NCBI GenBank assembly: GCA_011752475.1 | Contig: CP048747.1 | Location: 62,001 to 126,000, forward strand | Reading direction: 5' to 3' | Length of the DNA: 64,000 nt | From: Buchnera aphidicola (Microlophium carnosum) | GTDB lineage: Bacteria; Pseudomonadota; Gammaproteobacteria; Enterobacterales; Enterobacteriaceae | Shown: piece after piece, positions 36,777 through 45,726 of the stretch | Layout: each line of letters opens with the position of its first letter | Position numbering within the stretch: position 1 is the stretch's first letter | The notes under the pieces: model-generated | The model's input: the letters and a program-made list of their open reading frames with translations, nothing else | What the model was told of the DNA's origin: nothing | The model's database searches: none | Program-made: the position numbers and the translations under genes

Positions 36777-36803
36777 CTTGATTTTTAAAAGTTTTTAATT
36801 TTT

Positions 36804-36831
36804 ATGGGGCTTAGTTATAGCCCCATTTTTT
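36804..36831 (+). terminator. Rho-independent terminator after tkt
   Basis: ATGGGGCT (36804-36811) pairs with AGCCCCAT (36819-36826) around a TAGTTAT-type loop, and a T run follows directly. It is the most GC-rich stem in the intergenic DNA of this window and lies 28 bp after the tkt stop. Confidence 0.85.
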
Positions 36832-36883
36832 ATAAAAAATATTGATAATATTTTTTAGTATGAATCCTAGATTAGGAAGATAT

Positions 36884-38011
36884 ATGATTTGCTCAATCAC
36901 TAAATTAGCACAAGAATTAATTTCTATTCCATCTATTAGTCCAAAAGATTTAGGTTGTCAGGATATTATTATTAAACGTTTATGTGCAATAGGATTTAAA
37001 GTTAAAATAATTAATATTCATGATACAAAAAATTTTTGGGCTTTTAGAGGTACTGGAAAAACATTCACATTTGCAGGACATACTGATGTAGTGCCACCCG
37101 GACCGGAACAAGATTGGTATACTAATCCTTTTGAACCAGTAATTAGAAATGGATTTTTATTTGGACGAGGTTCTTCAGATATGAAAGGTGCTTTAGCAGC
37201 TATGGTTATTGCTACTGAAAGATTTGTAAAAAAATTCCCAAAACACAAAGGACGTTTATCTTTTCTTATTACTTCGGATGAAGAGTCTAGTGCAGTTAAT
37301 GGAACGACTAAAGTAGTAGAATATTTAACCTATAAAAATGATTTTATTGATTACTGTTTAGTAGGAGAACCTTCTAGTACTGCTGTAGTAGGTGATGTTA
37401 TAAAAAATGGTCGACGTGGTTCAATTACGGCGAATTTAACTATTCATGGAATACAAGGTCATATTGCTTATCCTGATTTAGCAGATAATCCAATACATAA
37501 GGGATTACCGATCATTTTAAAGATATTATCTATACAATTAGACAATGGGAATGATTTTTTTTTACCTACGAGTATAAATATTGCAAATATTCATGCAGGA
37601 GATGGCACTAATAACATTATTCCAGGTTCCTTATTCGTTCAGTTTAATATTCGATTTAATACAGAAGTTTCTGAGAAAGATATTCAATCTAAAATAGTCA
37701 ATATATTAGATGAAAATAATATCAATTACTCTATCAAATGGTTGTTATCAGGAAAACCATTTCTTACTAAAAAAGGTTTATTAATAACAACTGTAATACA
37801 ATCTGTTTCTTATTTTAATAAGAAAAAACCTATTTTATCTACTTCTGGTGGAACTTCTGATGGTCGATTTATTTCCTTAACAGGTTCTGAAGTAGTCGAA
37901 TTAGGATTAACTAATAGCACAATTCATAAAATGAATGAATGTGTAAAAATATCTGATTTGCAATTATTAAGTTGTATGTATGAAGATATCATGAAGAAGT
38001 TATTCACTTAA
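36884..38011 (+). CDS. dapE: Succinyl-diaminopimelate desuccinylase
   Basis: DapE removes succinate from N-succinyl-LL-diaminopimelate in the lysine/peptidoglycan precursor pathway. The ATG at 36884 has AGGA nine bases upstream and gives 375 residues, identical to the E. coli length; an in-frame TTG at 36842 would add 14 unmatched residues. Dinuclear zinc ligands appear as FAGHTDVVPPG (about 62-72), GRGSSDMKGALA (about 95-106), TSDEESSA (the catalytic glutamate, about 130), VGEPSS and the C-terminal STIHKMNE histidine. All appear intact. Confidence 0.97.
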   Translation: MICSITKLAQELISIPSISPKDLGCQDIIIKRLCAIGFKVKIINIHDTKNFWAFRGTGKTFTFAGHTDVVPPGPEQDWYTNPFEPVIRNGFLFGRGSSDMKGALAAMVIATERFVKKFPKHKGRLSFLITSDEESSAVNGTTKVVEYLTYKNDFIDYCLVGEPSSTAVVGDVIKNGRRGSITANLTIHGIQGHIAYPDLADNPIHKGLPIILKILSIQLDNGNDFFLPTSINIANIHAGDGTNNIIPGSLFVQFNIRFNTEVSEKDIQSKIVNILDENNINYSIKWLLSGKPFLTKKGLLITTVIQSVSYFNKKKPILSTSGGTSDGRFISLTGSEVVELGLTNSTIHKMNECVKISDLQLLSCMYEDIMKKLFT

Positions 38012-38049
38012 TTCCTTGAAAATTATTTTTCTAATTTTTTATTATAAGT

Positions 38050-38080
38050 AATGCAGAATATCATGAAGATAGTCTGCATT
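38050..38080. terminator. Hairpin between dapE and the mini-bamC
   Basis: AATGCAGA (38050-38057) and TCTGCATT (38073-38080) form an 8-bp stem in the 123-bp spacer between the convergent dapE and bamC genes. There is no long T run on either strand, so termination is inferred mainly from position. Confidence 0.4.
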
Positions 38081-38134
38081 AATTGACATAAATAATGTTT
38101 AACTTAAAAACATTTTTTTAAAACATGATATGTT

Positions 38135-38395
38135 TTATATAGGAGGAAATATATCATGATTTTTTTTTTCTAAATCTTTATCTGTATAAGGAATACTATA
38201 TTCTTCTTTTTTATCGGGAATGCTGATCCCCTTTGGAACGATTAATTTTTTAAATTGATTTTTTGTATTGTAAAAATCAAAATCATCATTTTTTTTAAAA
38301 TCTTTTAATGTGCAAGATGTTATTAAAAATATATTTAATATTTGAAATATTATTGTTTTTTTAAAAAATGTTCTATAATATTTTAAGATTAGCAT
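38135..38395 (-). CDS. bamC: Miniature BamC-like lipoprotein
   Basis: A small frame after dapA, where E. coli has bamC (nlpB). From the ATG at 38395 it has 86 residues; an in-frame ATG at 38413 is also possible, and both lie inside the 3' end of dapA. A hydrophobic signal ends in FLITSC, a lipobox with the lipid-modified cysteine at about residue 28. The mature part of ~59 residues has KKLIVPKGISIPDKKEEYSIP and a final DIFPPI, which line up with the E. coli BamC segment around APAGMILPV, GDYAIP and DIRPPA. In E. coli that N-terminal segment binds BamD. Both folded C-terminal domains of BamC (344 residues) are absent. It ends with a clean stop. Confidence 0.75.
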   Translation of the reverse strand: MLILKYYRTFFKKTIIFQILNIFLITSCTLKDFKKNDDFDFYNTKNQFKKLIVPKGISIPDKKEEYSIPYTDKDLEKKNHDIFPPI

Positions 38396-39257
38396 ATTGA
38401 ATGGCTTTTTCAAGTTGAAAACGTGTAGAATCTAAAATAGGAGTCATGGGTAAACGAAGTGTATCATAATTTATTAATCCTGTTCTTTTAGCTAGCCATT
38501 TTATAGGGATGGGATTAGGTTCTATAAAAAGTGCTTCATGTAATAACATTAAACGATTATTTAGAGATCTAGCTTTAATAAAATCTCCTTTTAATGCATA
38601 TGAGCAAATTTTCATCATTTCTTTTGCAGCAACATTTGCTGTAACTGATATTACACCGTGACCGCCTAATTGTATAAAATCTAAAGCTGTTGCATCATCT
38701 CCGCTAATTAATAAGAAATCACTTGGAACTAATGCTTTTATTTTGTTAATTCTAGATAAATCTCCAGTTGCTTCTTTAATTCCTATTATATTTTTTAATT
38801 GAGCTAATTTTGCAACTGTTTCTGGAAGTAAATCACATCCTGTACGACTAGGCACATTATATAAAATTTGTGGTAATTCAGTATTTTCTGAAATGGCTTT
38901 AAAATGTTGATATAATCCTTCTTGAGTAGGTTTATTATAATATGGAGTAACAGTTAAACAACCTGAAATACCAGATTTTTCAAATCTGTTTGTTAAAGAT
39001 ATAGCTTCTGTTGTAGCATTTGCTCCTGTACCTGCAATAATTGGAATACGGTTGTCTGCCAATTCTAAAGTCAGCATAACAATATTTATATGTTCTTCTT
39101 GACTCAGTGTTGCGGATTCTCCAGTAGTTCCAATAGAAACAATAGCTGTAGTTTTATTAGTAATATGATAATTTATTAGTTTTTTTAAACTTGAATGACA
39201 AATCCGACCTTTTTCATCCATGGGTGTAATTAGTGCAACAATACTTCCTTTAAACAT
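38373..39257 (-). CDS. dapA: 4-hydroxy-tetrahydrodipicolinate synthase
   Basis: DapA condenses pyruvate with aspartate semialdehyde, the first step specific to lysine and diaminopimelate. It has 294 residues (292 in E. coli). The pyruvate-binding GTTGESATLS (about 43-52), the catalytic tyrosine in LYNVPSRTG (about 132-140), the Schiff-base lysine in IGIKEATGD (about 158-166) and SGDDATAL are all present. GGAGGG precedes the ATG, an unusually strong ribosome-binding site for this genome. The 3' end overlaps the mini-bamC start by 23 bp. Confidence 0.98.
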   Translation of the reverse strand: MFKGSIVALITPMDEKGRICHSSLKKLINYHITNKTTAIVSIGTTGESATLSQEEHINIVMLTLELADNRIPIIAGTGANATTEAISLTNRFEKSGISGCLTVTPYYNKPTQEGLYQHFKAISENTELPQILYNVPSRTGCDLLPETVAKLAQLKNIIGIKEATGDLSRINKIKALVPSDFLLISGDDATALDFIQLGGHGVISVTANVAAKEMMKICSYALKGDFIKARSLNNRLMLLHEALFIEPNPIPIKWLAKRTGLINYDTLRLPMTPILDSTRFQLEKAIQYANLKIL

Positions 39258-40095
39258 TATTGGCCCTCCTCCATAAAAAATATTTTATGGGATTTTTGAC
39301 ACATTTAAAAATAAAGTATATAGAAATTATGAGTATTATGTTTTTAAAATATAATTTTATTTTAAATATAAAAATATTAGATAATACGATTTATATTATA
39401 AAGTATTAATTATTTAATATAATAAAAAATATTTTTTATTTTAATTTATATTTGATATACTTATCTTTATGTATTAAATGTATATTTTTTAGTTGTTTAG
39501 CAATCAAAAAAAAATTCATATATAAAAGTATATTGTTTAAATAAAAAATAAAGATAATAGTTAGTTGTTTTGGGTTATAAATATGATAATATCGAGCACT
39601 ATTATGGTGGAATTTATTTTATTTAATTAGATCAGAAAAATAGTAAAAACTAATAAATGAGTTAGAATAGAAAAATAACTTTTTTTGATACATCCATGAC
39701 TTTGATTTGTATAATACAAGATTTTAATATGCTAGACAACAGCGAATTTTTTAAAAAATATAGCATATTAATAAATTAATTTTTACTACTAATAAACTCT
39801 TATTATTTCACACAAAAAATTAAAATTTTTTTTTTAAAAAAACAATTTTTTTATAAAAATTTAGTATTTAGAAAGATAAGTATAACAATTTTTATTGTAC
39901 TCTTTTTAAATTGGTTGTATTTTATAAGTAAAAATACTTAAACGATTTGAATATAAGACTCAATATCAAAAAACTTATTCTATTTAAAATATAAAGTATA
40001 GCGATATTAATTTTTGAAAGAATTTATAATGTTTTTATATAATTATACTACTAAATAAATATTTACTTAGTAGTATTTATATATTTTAAAAAAAA
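39258..40095. other. Large intergenic region dapA / aroC (838 bp)
   Basis: The longest gene-free stretch in the window, upstream of dapA and downstream of aroC, both on the minus strand. It is nearly all A and T. I read all frames for fragments of known proteins and for RNA genes and recognised none. It holds the dapA promoter, and the rest may be a completely eroded gene. Confidence 0.6.
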
Positions 40096-41160
40096 TTATT
40101 TTCCATTACATTGTGCACGAAATCTTAATAAATGATCCATTAATACAATTGCTACCATTGCTTCAGTTATTGGAACAGCACGTAATCCTACACATGGATC
40201 ATGTCTACCTTTAGTGATGATTTGAACTGTTTCGTTATTTTGATTAATTGTATTTCCTACTTTTCGAATGCTTGATGTAGGTTTAAATGCTACTTTTAAT
40301 AAAATATGTTCACCATTACTAATACCACCTAAAATGCCACCAGAACGATTAGTTAAAAATCCTTTTGGTGTAATTTCATCACGATGTGTACTTCCTGTTT
40401 GAGTTACGACTGAAAATCCATCTCCGATTTCTATTCCTTTAACTGCATTAATACTCATTAAGGCATGTGCTAAATCAGCATCAAGACGATCAAAAACTGG
40501 TTCTCCTAATCCTATAGGAATATTTTCAGCAATAATTGTTATTTCGGCTCCAATCGAATCACCTATTTTTTTTAAATTTTTAATTGAAGTTTCAAGTTCT
40601 GAAATTTTTTCAGTATCAGCACAGAAAAAAGGATTTTTTTCTACTTCTTCCCAAGATTTCAAAGAACATTTAATATTTCCCATTGCTGATAAATATGCTC
40701 TTACTTTTACTCCATATTTATTTTTAAGATATTTTTTTGCGATAGCACCTGCTGCAACACGCATAGTAGTTTCGCGAGCAGAAGATCTTCCACCTCCACG
40801 ATAATCTCTAATTCCATATTTTTTTTCATAAGTATAATCAGCATGTCCTGGTCGGAATATATTTTTGATATCATTATAATCTTGAGAACGTTGATCACTA
40901 TTATAAATAATTAAACCGATACTAGTACCAGTTGTAAGTCCATTAAATATACCAGAAAGTATATGAATTTTGTCAGGTTCACATCGTGGAGTTGTGTAAC
41001 GAGAAGTTCCTGGTCGTCTCCGATTTAAATCATATTGTAAATCTTTACAAGATAATTCTAGACCTGGTGGTGTCCCATCAACTACACATCCTAATGCTTC
41101 TCCGTGTGATTCACCAAAAGTAGTTACACAAAATATTTTACCGATTGTATTTCCAGACAT
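40096..41160 (-). CDS. aroC: Chorismate synthase
   Basis: AroC makes chorismate from 5-enolpyruvylshikimate 3-phosphate with reduced FMN, the branch point for aromatic amino acids. It has 354 residues (361 in E. coli). Signatures are GESHGEALGCVVDG (about 15-28), RRRPGTSRYTTPR (about 46-58), RPGHADYTYEKKYG, YRGGGRSSARETT (about 119-132) and GRHDPCVGLRAVP near the C-terminus. It is divergent from smrB; the E. coli prmB gene that lies between them is missing. Confidence 0.98.
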   Translation of the reverse strand: MSGNTIGKIFCVTTFGESHGEALGCVVDGTPPGLELSCKDLQYDLNRRRPGTSRYTTPRCEPDKIHILSGIFNGLTTGTSIGLIIYNSDQRSQDYNDIKNIFRPGHADYTYEKKYGIRDYRGGGRSSARETTMRVAAGAIAKKYLKNKYGVKVRAYLSAMGNIKCSLKSWEEVEKNPFFCADTEKISELETSIKNLKKIGDSIGAEITIIAENIPIGLGEPVFDRLDADLAHALMSINAVKGIEIGDGFSVVTQTGSTHRDEITPKGFLTNRSGGILGGISNGEHILLKVAFKPTSSIRKVGNTINQNNETVQIITKGRHDPCVGLRAVPITEAMVAIVLMDHLLRFRAQCNGK

Positions 41161-41446
41161 TTTTATTTTTCTATAATTGTTAAAATATAATAATATAACT
41201 ATACAGAATAAATAAAAAAAAATGATTCTTTATTTCTTGAAAAATTAAAATTATTTTTTTTAAAAATATCAATTATTGAAAATAGCTTATTTACTATATA
41301 GTCTGCTAATAATATTTTTTTATTTGTTGTTTTTACAAAAACTAAATTATATAATTAATAAAAAATACGTAAATCATTATAAAAATTACAAGTAAATTGT
41401 ATATGTATTTAAAATTTTCAATTAATATTATTGGTAAAAAATAATT

Positions 41447-41980
41447 ATGAATAAAAATAGACGACATGCTATTAATTCGAATATTTTATTTCGTAAATGG
41501 TTAAATGGTACTCGTGAGATAGTACAAGACACTATTTTTCATTCTCGAGTTCATAAAAAAAATAATACTAATACGGTATCTCAGCGAATTTTTTTAGAGA
41601 AAAATGCTCATACACATTATTTTTCTGATAAAAATAAAAAAGATTTATTTCAAGATAATCCCGTTTCTTATGTTCGTCATCAAAGTTTATACAATATATT
41701 AAAAAATATAAAAAAAGGAAAATATGAACCAGATATATTTCTTGATTTACATGGATTAACACAATATCAAGCACAACAAGCATTAGCTGAATTAATCACA
41801 ATATGTCAAAAAGAAAAAATTTTTTGTGCTCATATTATGCATGGACATGGTAAACATATTTTAAAAAAACAAATGCCTTTTTGGCTATCTCAACATCCAG
41901 ATATCATAGCTTTCCATGAAGCTCCTAAATTTTTTGGAAGCGATGCTGCAATCATAGTTATAATTGAAGTTAATTTTTAA
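41447..41980 (+). CDS. smrB: Ribosome rescue endonuclease SmrB
   Basis: SmrB (YfcN) cleaves mRNA at collided ribosomes in E. coli. It has 177 residues (183 in E. coli). The Smr domain starts with LDLHGLTQYQAQ at about residues 99-110, and the second motif HIMHGHGKHILKK lies at about 130-143. The N-terminal extension (RHAINSNILFRKWLNGTREI) resembles the E. coli region that contacts ribosomes. Keeping a collision nuclease is sensible in a genome full of A tracts and frameshifts, though that link is inference. Confidence 0.93.
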   Translation: MNKNRRHAINSNILFRKWLNGTREIVQDTIFHSRVHKKNNTNTVSQRIFLEKNAHTHYFSDKNKKDLFQDNPVSYVRHQSLYNILKNIKKGKYEPDIFLDLHGLTQYQAQQALAELITICQKEKIFCAHIMHGHGKHILKKQMPFWLSQHPDIIAFHEAPKFFGSDAAIIVIIEVNF

Positions 41981-42277
41981 AGAAAAAAATACAAATATTT
42001 TAACTAATAAATTAAATAATTTTATATCAAAGATATAAAAATAAAATTTTTATTTTTTAATACAATTCTAATTTTTTAATTTTAAATTAATTATTAATCA
42101 CTTTAAATTTCATTAATCATGTTTTTCAATGTAAATAAAATTTTTTAAATTCAATTAAAATCGTATTATTATCTTTTTAAATATCAAAAAGTATTTTAAT
42201 AAAAGTGTGTAAAACAAAACTAGTATCAATAATTTTTATATGAACATTATTCGCGTTGTTAAAATTATTTAATTATT

Positions 42278-42313
42278 ATGTTTTTTCATATTATAGAGAA
42301 ATATTTTTTTTAA
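42278..42313 (+). other. Possible 11-codon leader ORF before hisG
   Basis: ATG followed by codons reading MFFHIIEKYFF and a TAA that abuts the terminator stem at 42312. The position fits a leader peptide for attenuation, but it has just one histidine codon, against seven in E. coli hisL. In DNA this AT-rich such short frames arise by chance, so this is a weak candidate. Confidence 0.25.
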
Positions 42314-42339
42314 AAACCCTTATTTATTTGGGTTTTTTT
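42312..42339 (+). terminator. Attenuator-like terminator 70 bp ahead of hisG
   Basis: AAAAACCC (42312-42319) and GGGTTTTT (42330-42337) form an 8-bp stem with a ten-base A/T loop, running into a T7 tract. It is 330 bp past the smrB stop and about 70 bp before hisG. That placement resembles the his attenuator more than a terminator for smrB, although the latter is possible. Confidence 0.6.
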
Positions 42340-42407
42340 ATTTTTGAAAAAAAATAAAAGTTATAATTTTTTTTGTTTAATATAAAGAATTTTAAAGGAT
42401 TTCAAAT

Positions 42408-43307
42408 ATGTTTGACAATAATCGTATACGTATAGCGATGCAAAAAACTGGTCGTTTAAGCAACGATTCTATAAGACTATTAACATGTTGTGGTATTAGA
42501 ATTAATTTAAAACAACAAAAGCTAATAGCTTTTGCTGAAAACATGCCGATTGATGTTATGTTAGTCCGTGATGATGATATTCCTGGGTTAGTAATGGATG
42601 GTGTTGTAGATTTAGGAATAGTCGGAGAAAATGTTCTTGAAGAAGAGTTATTAAAACGAACGTCGCAAAAACTAGAATATTCTTATGTTACTTTAAGACG
42701 ACTTGATTTTGGAGTGTGTAGATTATCTTTAGCTTTACCAGTAAATACTACATACTCTAGTATAAAATGCTTAAAAAACATTAGAATTGCTACTTCATAT
42801 CCTTATTTGTTAAAAAAATATTTAGATCAAAAAAATGTCTCATTTAAATTATGCATGTTAAATGGATCAGTAGAAGTTGCACCTAGAGCTGGTTTAGCAG
42901 ATGCTATTTGTGATTTAGTTTCTACAGGAGCCACATTAGAAGCTAATGGTTTACGTGAAGTACAAATAGTTTATCATTCTCATGCATGTCTTATTTCTAA
43001 GACTGGAAACATTAATGCTATAAAAAAAGAAGTTATTAGTAAATTAATGACTCGTATTAAAGGTGTGATTAAAGCTCGTGAATCCAAATATATCATGTTG
43101 CATGCTCCTGTAAAAAAATTGGAAGAAGTAATATCTTTACTACATGGAGCAGAAAAACCGACTATTCTAAAATTAGCAGGGGATAATGATCGAGTAGCCA
43201 TGCATATGGTAAGCAGTGAAACACTATTTTGGGAAACAATGGAAAAATTAAAATTATTAGGAGCTAGTTCAATTTTAGTTTTACCAATTGAAAAAATGAT
43301 GGAGTAA
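42408..43307 (+). CDS. hisG: ATP phosphoribosyltransferase (long form)
   Basis: HisG joins ATP and PRPP in the first step of histidine synthesis. It has 299 residues, the same as E. coli, and is the long form with the C-terminal regulatory ACT-like domain, so no HisZ is needed. Motifs: RIAMQKTGRLSNDS at the start, DGVVDLGIVGENVL (about 65-78), the PRPP loop SVEVAPRAGLADAICDLVSTGATL (parts at about 151-174). Histidine feedback could still operate through the C-terminal domain. First gene of hisGDCBHAFI. Confidence 0.98.
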   Translation: MFDNNRIRIAMQKTGRLSNDSIRLLTCCGIRINLKQQKLIAFAENMPIDVMLVRDDDIPGLVMDGVVDLGIVGENVLEEELLKRTSQKLEYSYVTLRRLDFGVCRLSLALPVNTTYSSIKCLKNIRIATSYPYLLKKYLDQKNVSFKLCMLNGSVEVAPRAGLADAICDLVSTGATLEANGLREVQIVYHSHACLISKTGNINAIKKEVISKLMTRIKGVIKARESKYIMLHAPVKKLEEVISLLHGAEKPTILKLAGDNDRVAMHMVSSETLFWETMEKLKLLGASSILVLPIEKMME

Positions 43308-43315
43308 AAACTATA

Positions 43316-44623
43316 ATGAAATATTTTAACAATTTAATTTATTGGAATAAATTAAATTCTAATGAACAAAAAAAAATATTATCAAGACCTTTTTTTAAAA
43401 AAAGCAATACTATTAAAAAAACTGTTACAGAAATTATAGAAAACATTAAAACGTTAGGTGATCAAGCATTAAAAAAATATACCTTTTTATTTGACAAATG
43501 TGATTTAAATCAATTTCAAATTTCAGAAAAAAAAATTTCTTCCGCTTCATCTTACCTAAGTGATATTTTAAAAACCTCTATTTTAATTGCAAAAAAAAAC
43601 ATTACTTTGTTTCATAAAGCTCAAATTTCATCAACAGTAGATATTGAAACAGAAATTGGAGTGCGTTGTCAGCAAATTAATCTACCTTTAAATTCGATAG
43701 GTATTTATATACCTGGTGGAACTGCACCTTTTTTTTCAACTGTATTAATGTTAGCGATACCTGCAAAAATTGCTGGTTGTAAAGAAGTTGTTCTTTGTTC
43801 GCCTCCTCCGATTAGCAACGAAATTCTCTATACAGCTGATATTTGCGGGATTAAAAAAATTTTTCAAGTTGGTGGAGCGCAAGCTATAGCAGCTCTTTCT
43901 TTAGGAACTGAGACTATTCCTAAAGTAGACAAGATTTTTGGTCCAGGAAATGCTTATGTTACAGAAGCAAAATTACAAGTTAATTCTATTGCTGATGGAA
44001 CTGCAATAGATATGTTAGCAGGACCTTCAGAACTATTAATAATTGCTGATTATAGTGCTAATGCAGATTTTTTGGCCGCTGATTTATTGTCTCAAGCTGA
44101 ACACGGTATATCCTCGCAAGTTATTTTACTAACATCATGTGTTGAATTAGCAAAAAATGTAATTTATTCTCTTAATAAACAATTAAACAATTTATCTAGA
44201 TTATCAGAAATTTTAATAGCATTAAAAAATAGTACGATTATTATTACTGAAAATTTATCAGAATGTATTAAAATATCTAATTTATATGCGCCTGAACATT
44301 TAATCATTCAAACAAAATCACCTAGAGAGGTGCTTAATTATATCTCTAATGCTAGTTCTATTTTTTTAGGTTTATGGTCTCCTGAATCTGCAGGTGACTA
44401 TGCGTCTGGAACAAATCATGTTCTACCAACATATGGAAAATCTGTTACTAATTCTGCTTTAGGATTATCTGATTTTCAAAAACGCATATTAGTGCAAGAG
44501 TTAACACCACAAGGATTGATCAAATTATCTAATACTCTTGAAATTTTATCTTCTGCAGAAAAACTTGAAGCACATAAAAATGCTGTAAAAATTCGAATAG
44601 ATTTTTTAAAGAGAAAAATATGA
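43316..44623 (+). CDS. hisD: Histidinol dehydrogenase
   Basis: HisD oxidises histidinol to histidine in two NAD-dependent steps and needs zinc. It has 435 residues (434 in E. coli). Clear segments are YIPGGTAPFFSTVLMLAIPA (about 129-148), VGGAQAIAALSLGTETIP, DKIFGPGNAYVTEAK, DMLAGPSELLI, the QAEHG zinc ligands (about 260) and NHVLPTYGKS near 365. It starts 8 bp after hisG and overlaps hisC by 4 bp. Confidence 0.98.
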   Translation: MKYFNNLIYWNKLNSNEQKKILSRPFFKKSNTIKKTVTEIIENIKTLGDQALKKYTFLFDKCDLNQFQISEKKISSASSYLSDILKTSILIAKKNITLFHKAQISSTVDIETEIGVRCQQINLPLNSIGIYIPGGTAPFFSTVLMLAIPAKIAGCKEVVLCSPPPISNEILYTADICGIKKIFQVGGAQAIAALSLGTETIPKVDKIFGPGNAYVTEAKLQVNSIADGTAIDMLAGPSELLIIADYSANADFLAADLLSQAEHGISSQVILLTSCVELAKNVIYSLNKQLNNLSRLSEILIALKNSTIIITENLSECIKISNLYAPEHLIIQTKSPREVLNYISNASSIFLGLWSPESAGDYASGTNHVLPTYGKSVTNSALGLSDFQKRILVQELTPQGLIKLSNTLEILSSAEKLEAHKNAVKIRIDFLKRKI

Positions 44624-45726
44624 CAGATAATATTCTAAAATTAGCTAGAACTAATATACAAGATTTAATACCTTATCAATCTGCAAGACGTATAGGAGGT
44701 GAGCATGGTAACGTATTATTAAACGCTAATGAATCACCTGTACCTGTTTTTTTTGAATTAAAAAAAAGATCATTTAATCGCTATCCAGAATGTCAACCGA
44801 ATAATTTAATAGTTTCTTATGCTAATTATGTTAATTTATCTTATGATCAAATTTTAGTTACAAGAGGTGCTGATGAAGGAATTGAATTGTTAATTAAAGC
44901 TTTTTGTGAACCAGGAAAAGATGCAATTATTTATTGTCCTCCCACTTATGATATGTATCGAATAAATGCAAAAATAGCTGGTATAGAAATAAAAGAAATT
45001 CCTACCATTAAAAATACTTGGCAATTAGATTTGCCAAAAATTGCGTTAAATTTAAGCAGAGTAAAATTAGTGTATATTTGTAATCCTAATAATCCCACTG
45101 CAAATATTTTTTTAAAAGAAGATCTAATATTCTTACTAAATATAACTTTAGGTCGATCTTTAGTTGTTATCGATGAAGCTTATATTGAATTTTCTCCAAA
45201 AGAAAGTATGACAAATGACTTAAAAAAATATCCAAACTTAGTTATTCTACGAACATTGTCCAAGGCTTTTTCTTTAGCTGGGATAAGATGTGGTTTTACT
45301 TTAGCAAAAAAAGAAATTATTAAAATTTTAAATAAAGTTATCAGTCCTTATCCGATATCAATACCTGTTGCTGATATAGCGGTGAAATCTTTAGAAACAC
45401 ATTATATTAAATTAATGCAAAGCAGAGTATTAGATTCAAACAATAATCGTATTTGGTTAATTAATCAATTACAAAATATTTCTTGTGTAGAAAAAGTATT
45501 TGAAAGCCATACAAATTATGTATTAGTAAAATTTTTTATGTTTAAAAAAGTTTTTAAAACTTTATGGAATCAAGGAATAATTTTAAGAAATCAAAATGAG
45601 AAAGTTAATATAAAAAAATGTATAAGAATTTCAATAGGAACACGTTTAGAATCTTCACGTTTAATTGAAGAGCTTAAAATTTTTTCTAAAAAACATATTT
45701 TTCAAGGTGATATGAGTGAAAAATAA
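44620..45726 (+). CDS. hisC: Histidinol-phosphate aminotransferase
   Basis: HisC transaminates imidazole acetol phosphate to histidinol phosphate using PLP. It has 368 residues (356 in E. coli). Visible are LLNANESPVP near residue 32, RGADEGIELLIKAFCEPGKD (about 80-99), CNPNNPTAN (about 153-161), VVIDEAYIEFS (about 182-192) and the PLP lysine in RTLSKAFSLAGIRCG (about 210-224). It overlaps hisD and hisB by a few bases. Confidence 0.97.
   Translation: MTDNILKLARTNIQDLIPYQSARRIGGEHGNVLLNANESPVPVFFELKKRSFNRYPECQPNNLIVSYANYVNLSYDQILVTRGADEGIELLIKAFCEPGKDAIIYCPPTYDMYRINAKIAGIEIKEIPTIKNTWQLDLPKIALNLSRVKLVYICNPNNPTANIFLKEDLIFLLNITLGRSLVVIDEAYIEFSPKESMTNDLKKYPNLVILRTLSKAFSLAGIRCGFTLAKKEIIKILNKVISPYPISIPVADIAVKSLETHYIKLMQSRVLDSNNNRIWLINQLQNISCVEKVFESHTNYVLVKFFMFKKVFKTLWNQGIILRNQNEKVNIKKCIRISIGTRLESSRLIEELKIFSKKHIFQGDMSEK

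Larger units (their letters stand above)
41981..42407. other. his operon leader region (427 bp)
   Basis: AT-rich spacer between smrB and hisG. It contains the hairpin at 42312-42339 and a short open frame directly before it (42278-42313). The first ~250 bp show nothing recognisable. A ribosome-binding site AAAGGA lies ahead of hisG. Confidence 0.55.

Noticed and set aside
42239..42273. Frame starting ATGAACATTATTCGC as a his leader peptide
   Set aside because: It has no histidine codons and ends about 40 bases before the hairpin, so the geometry does not fit attenuation.
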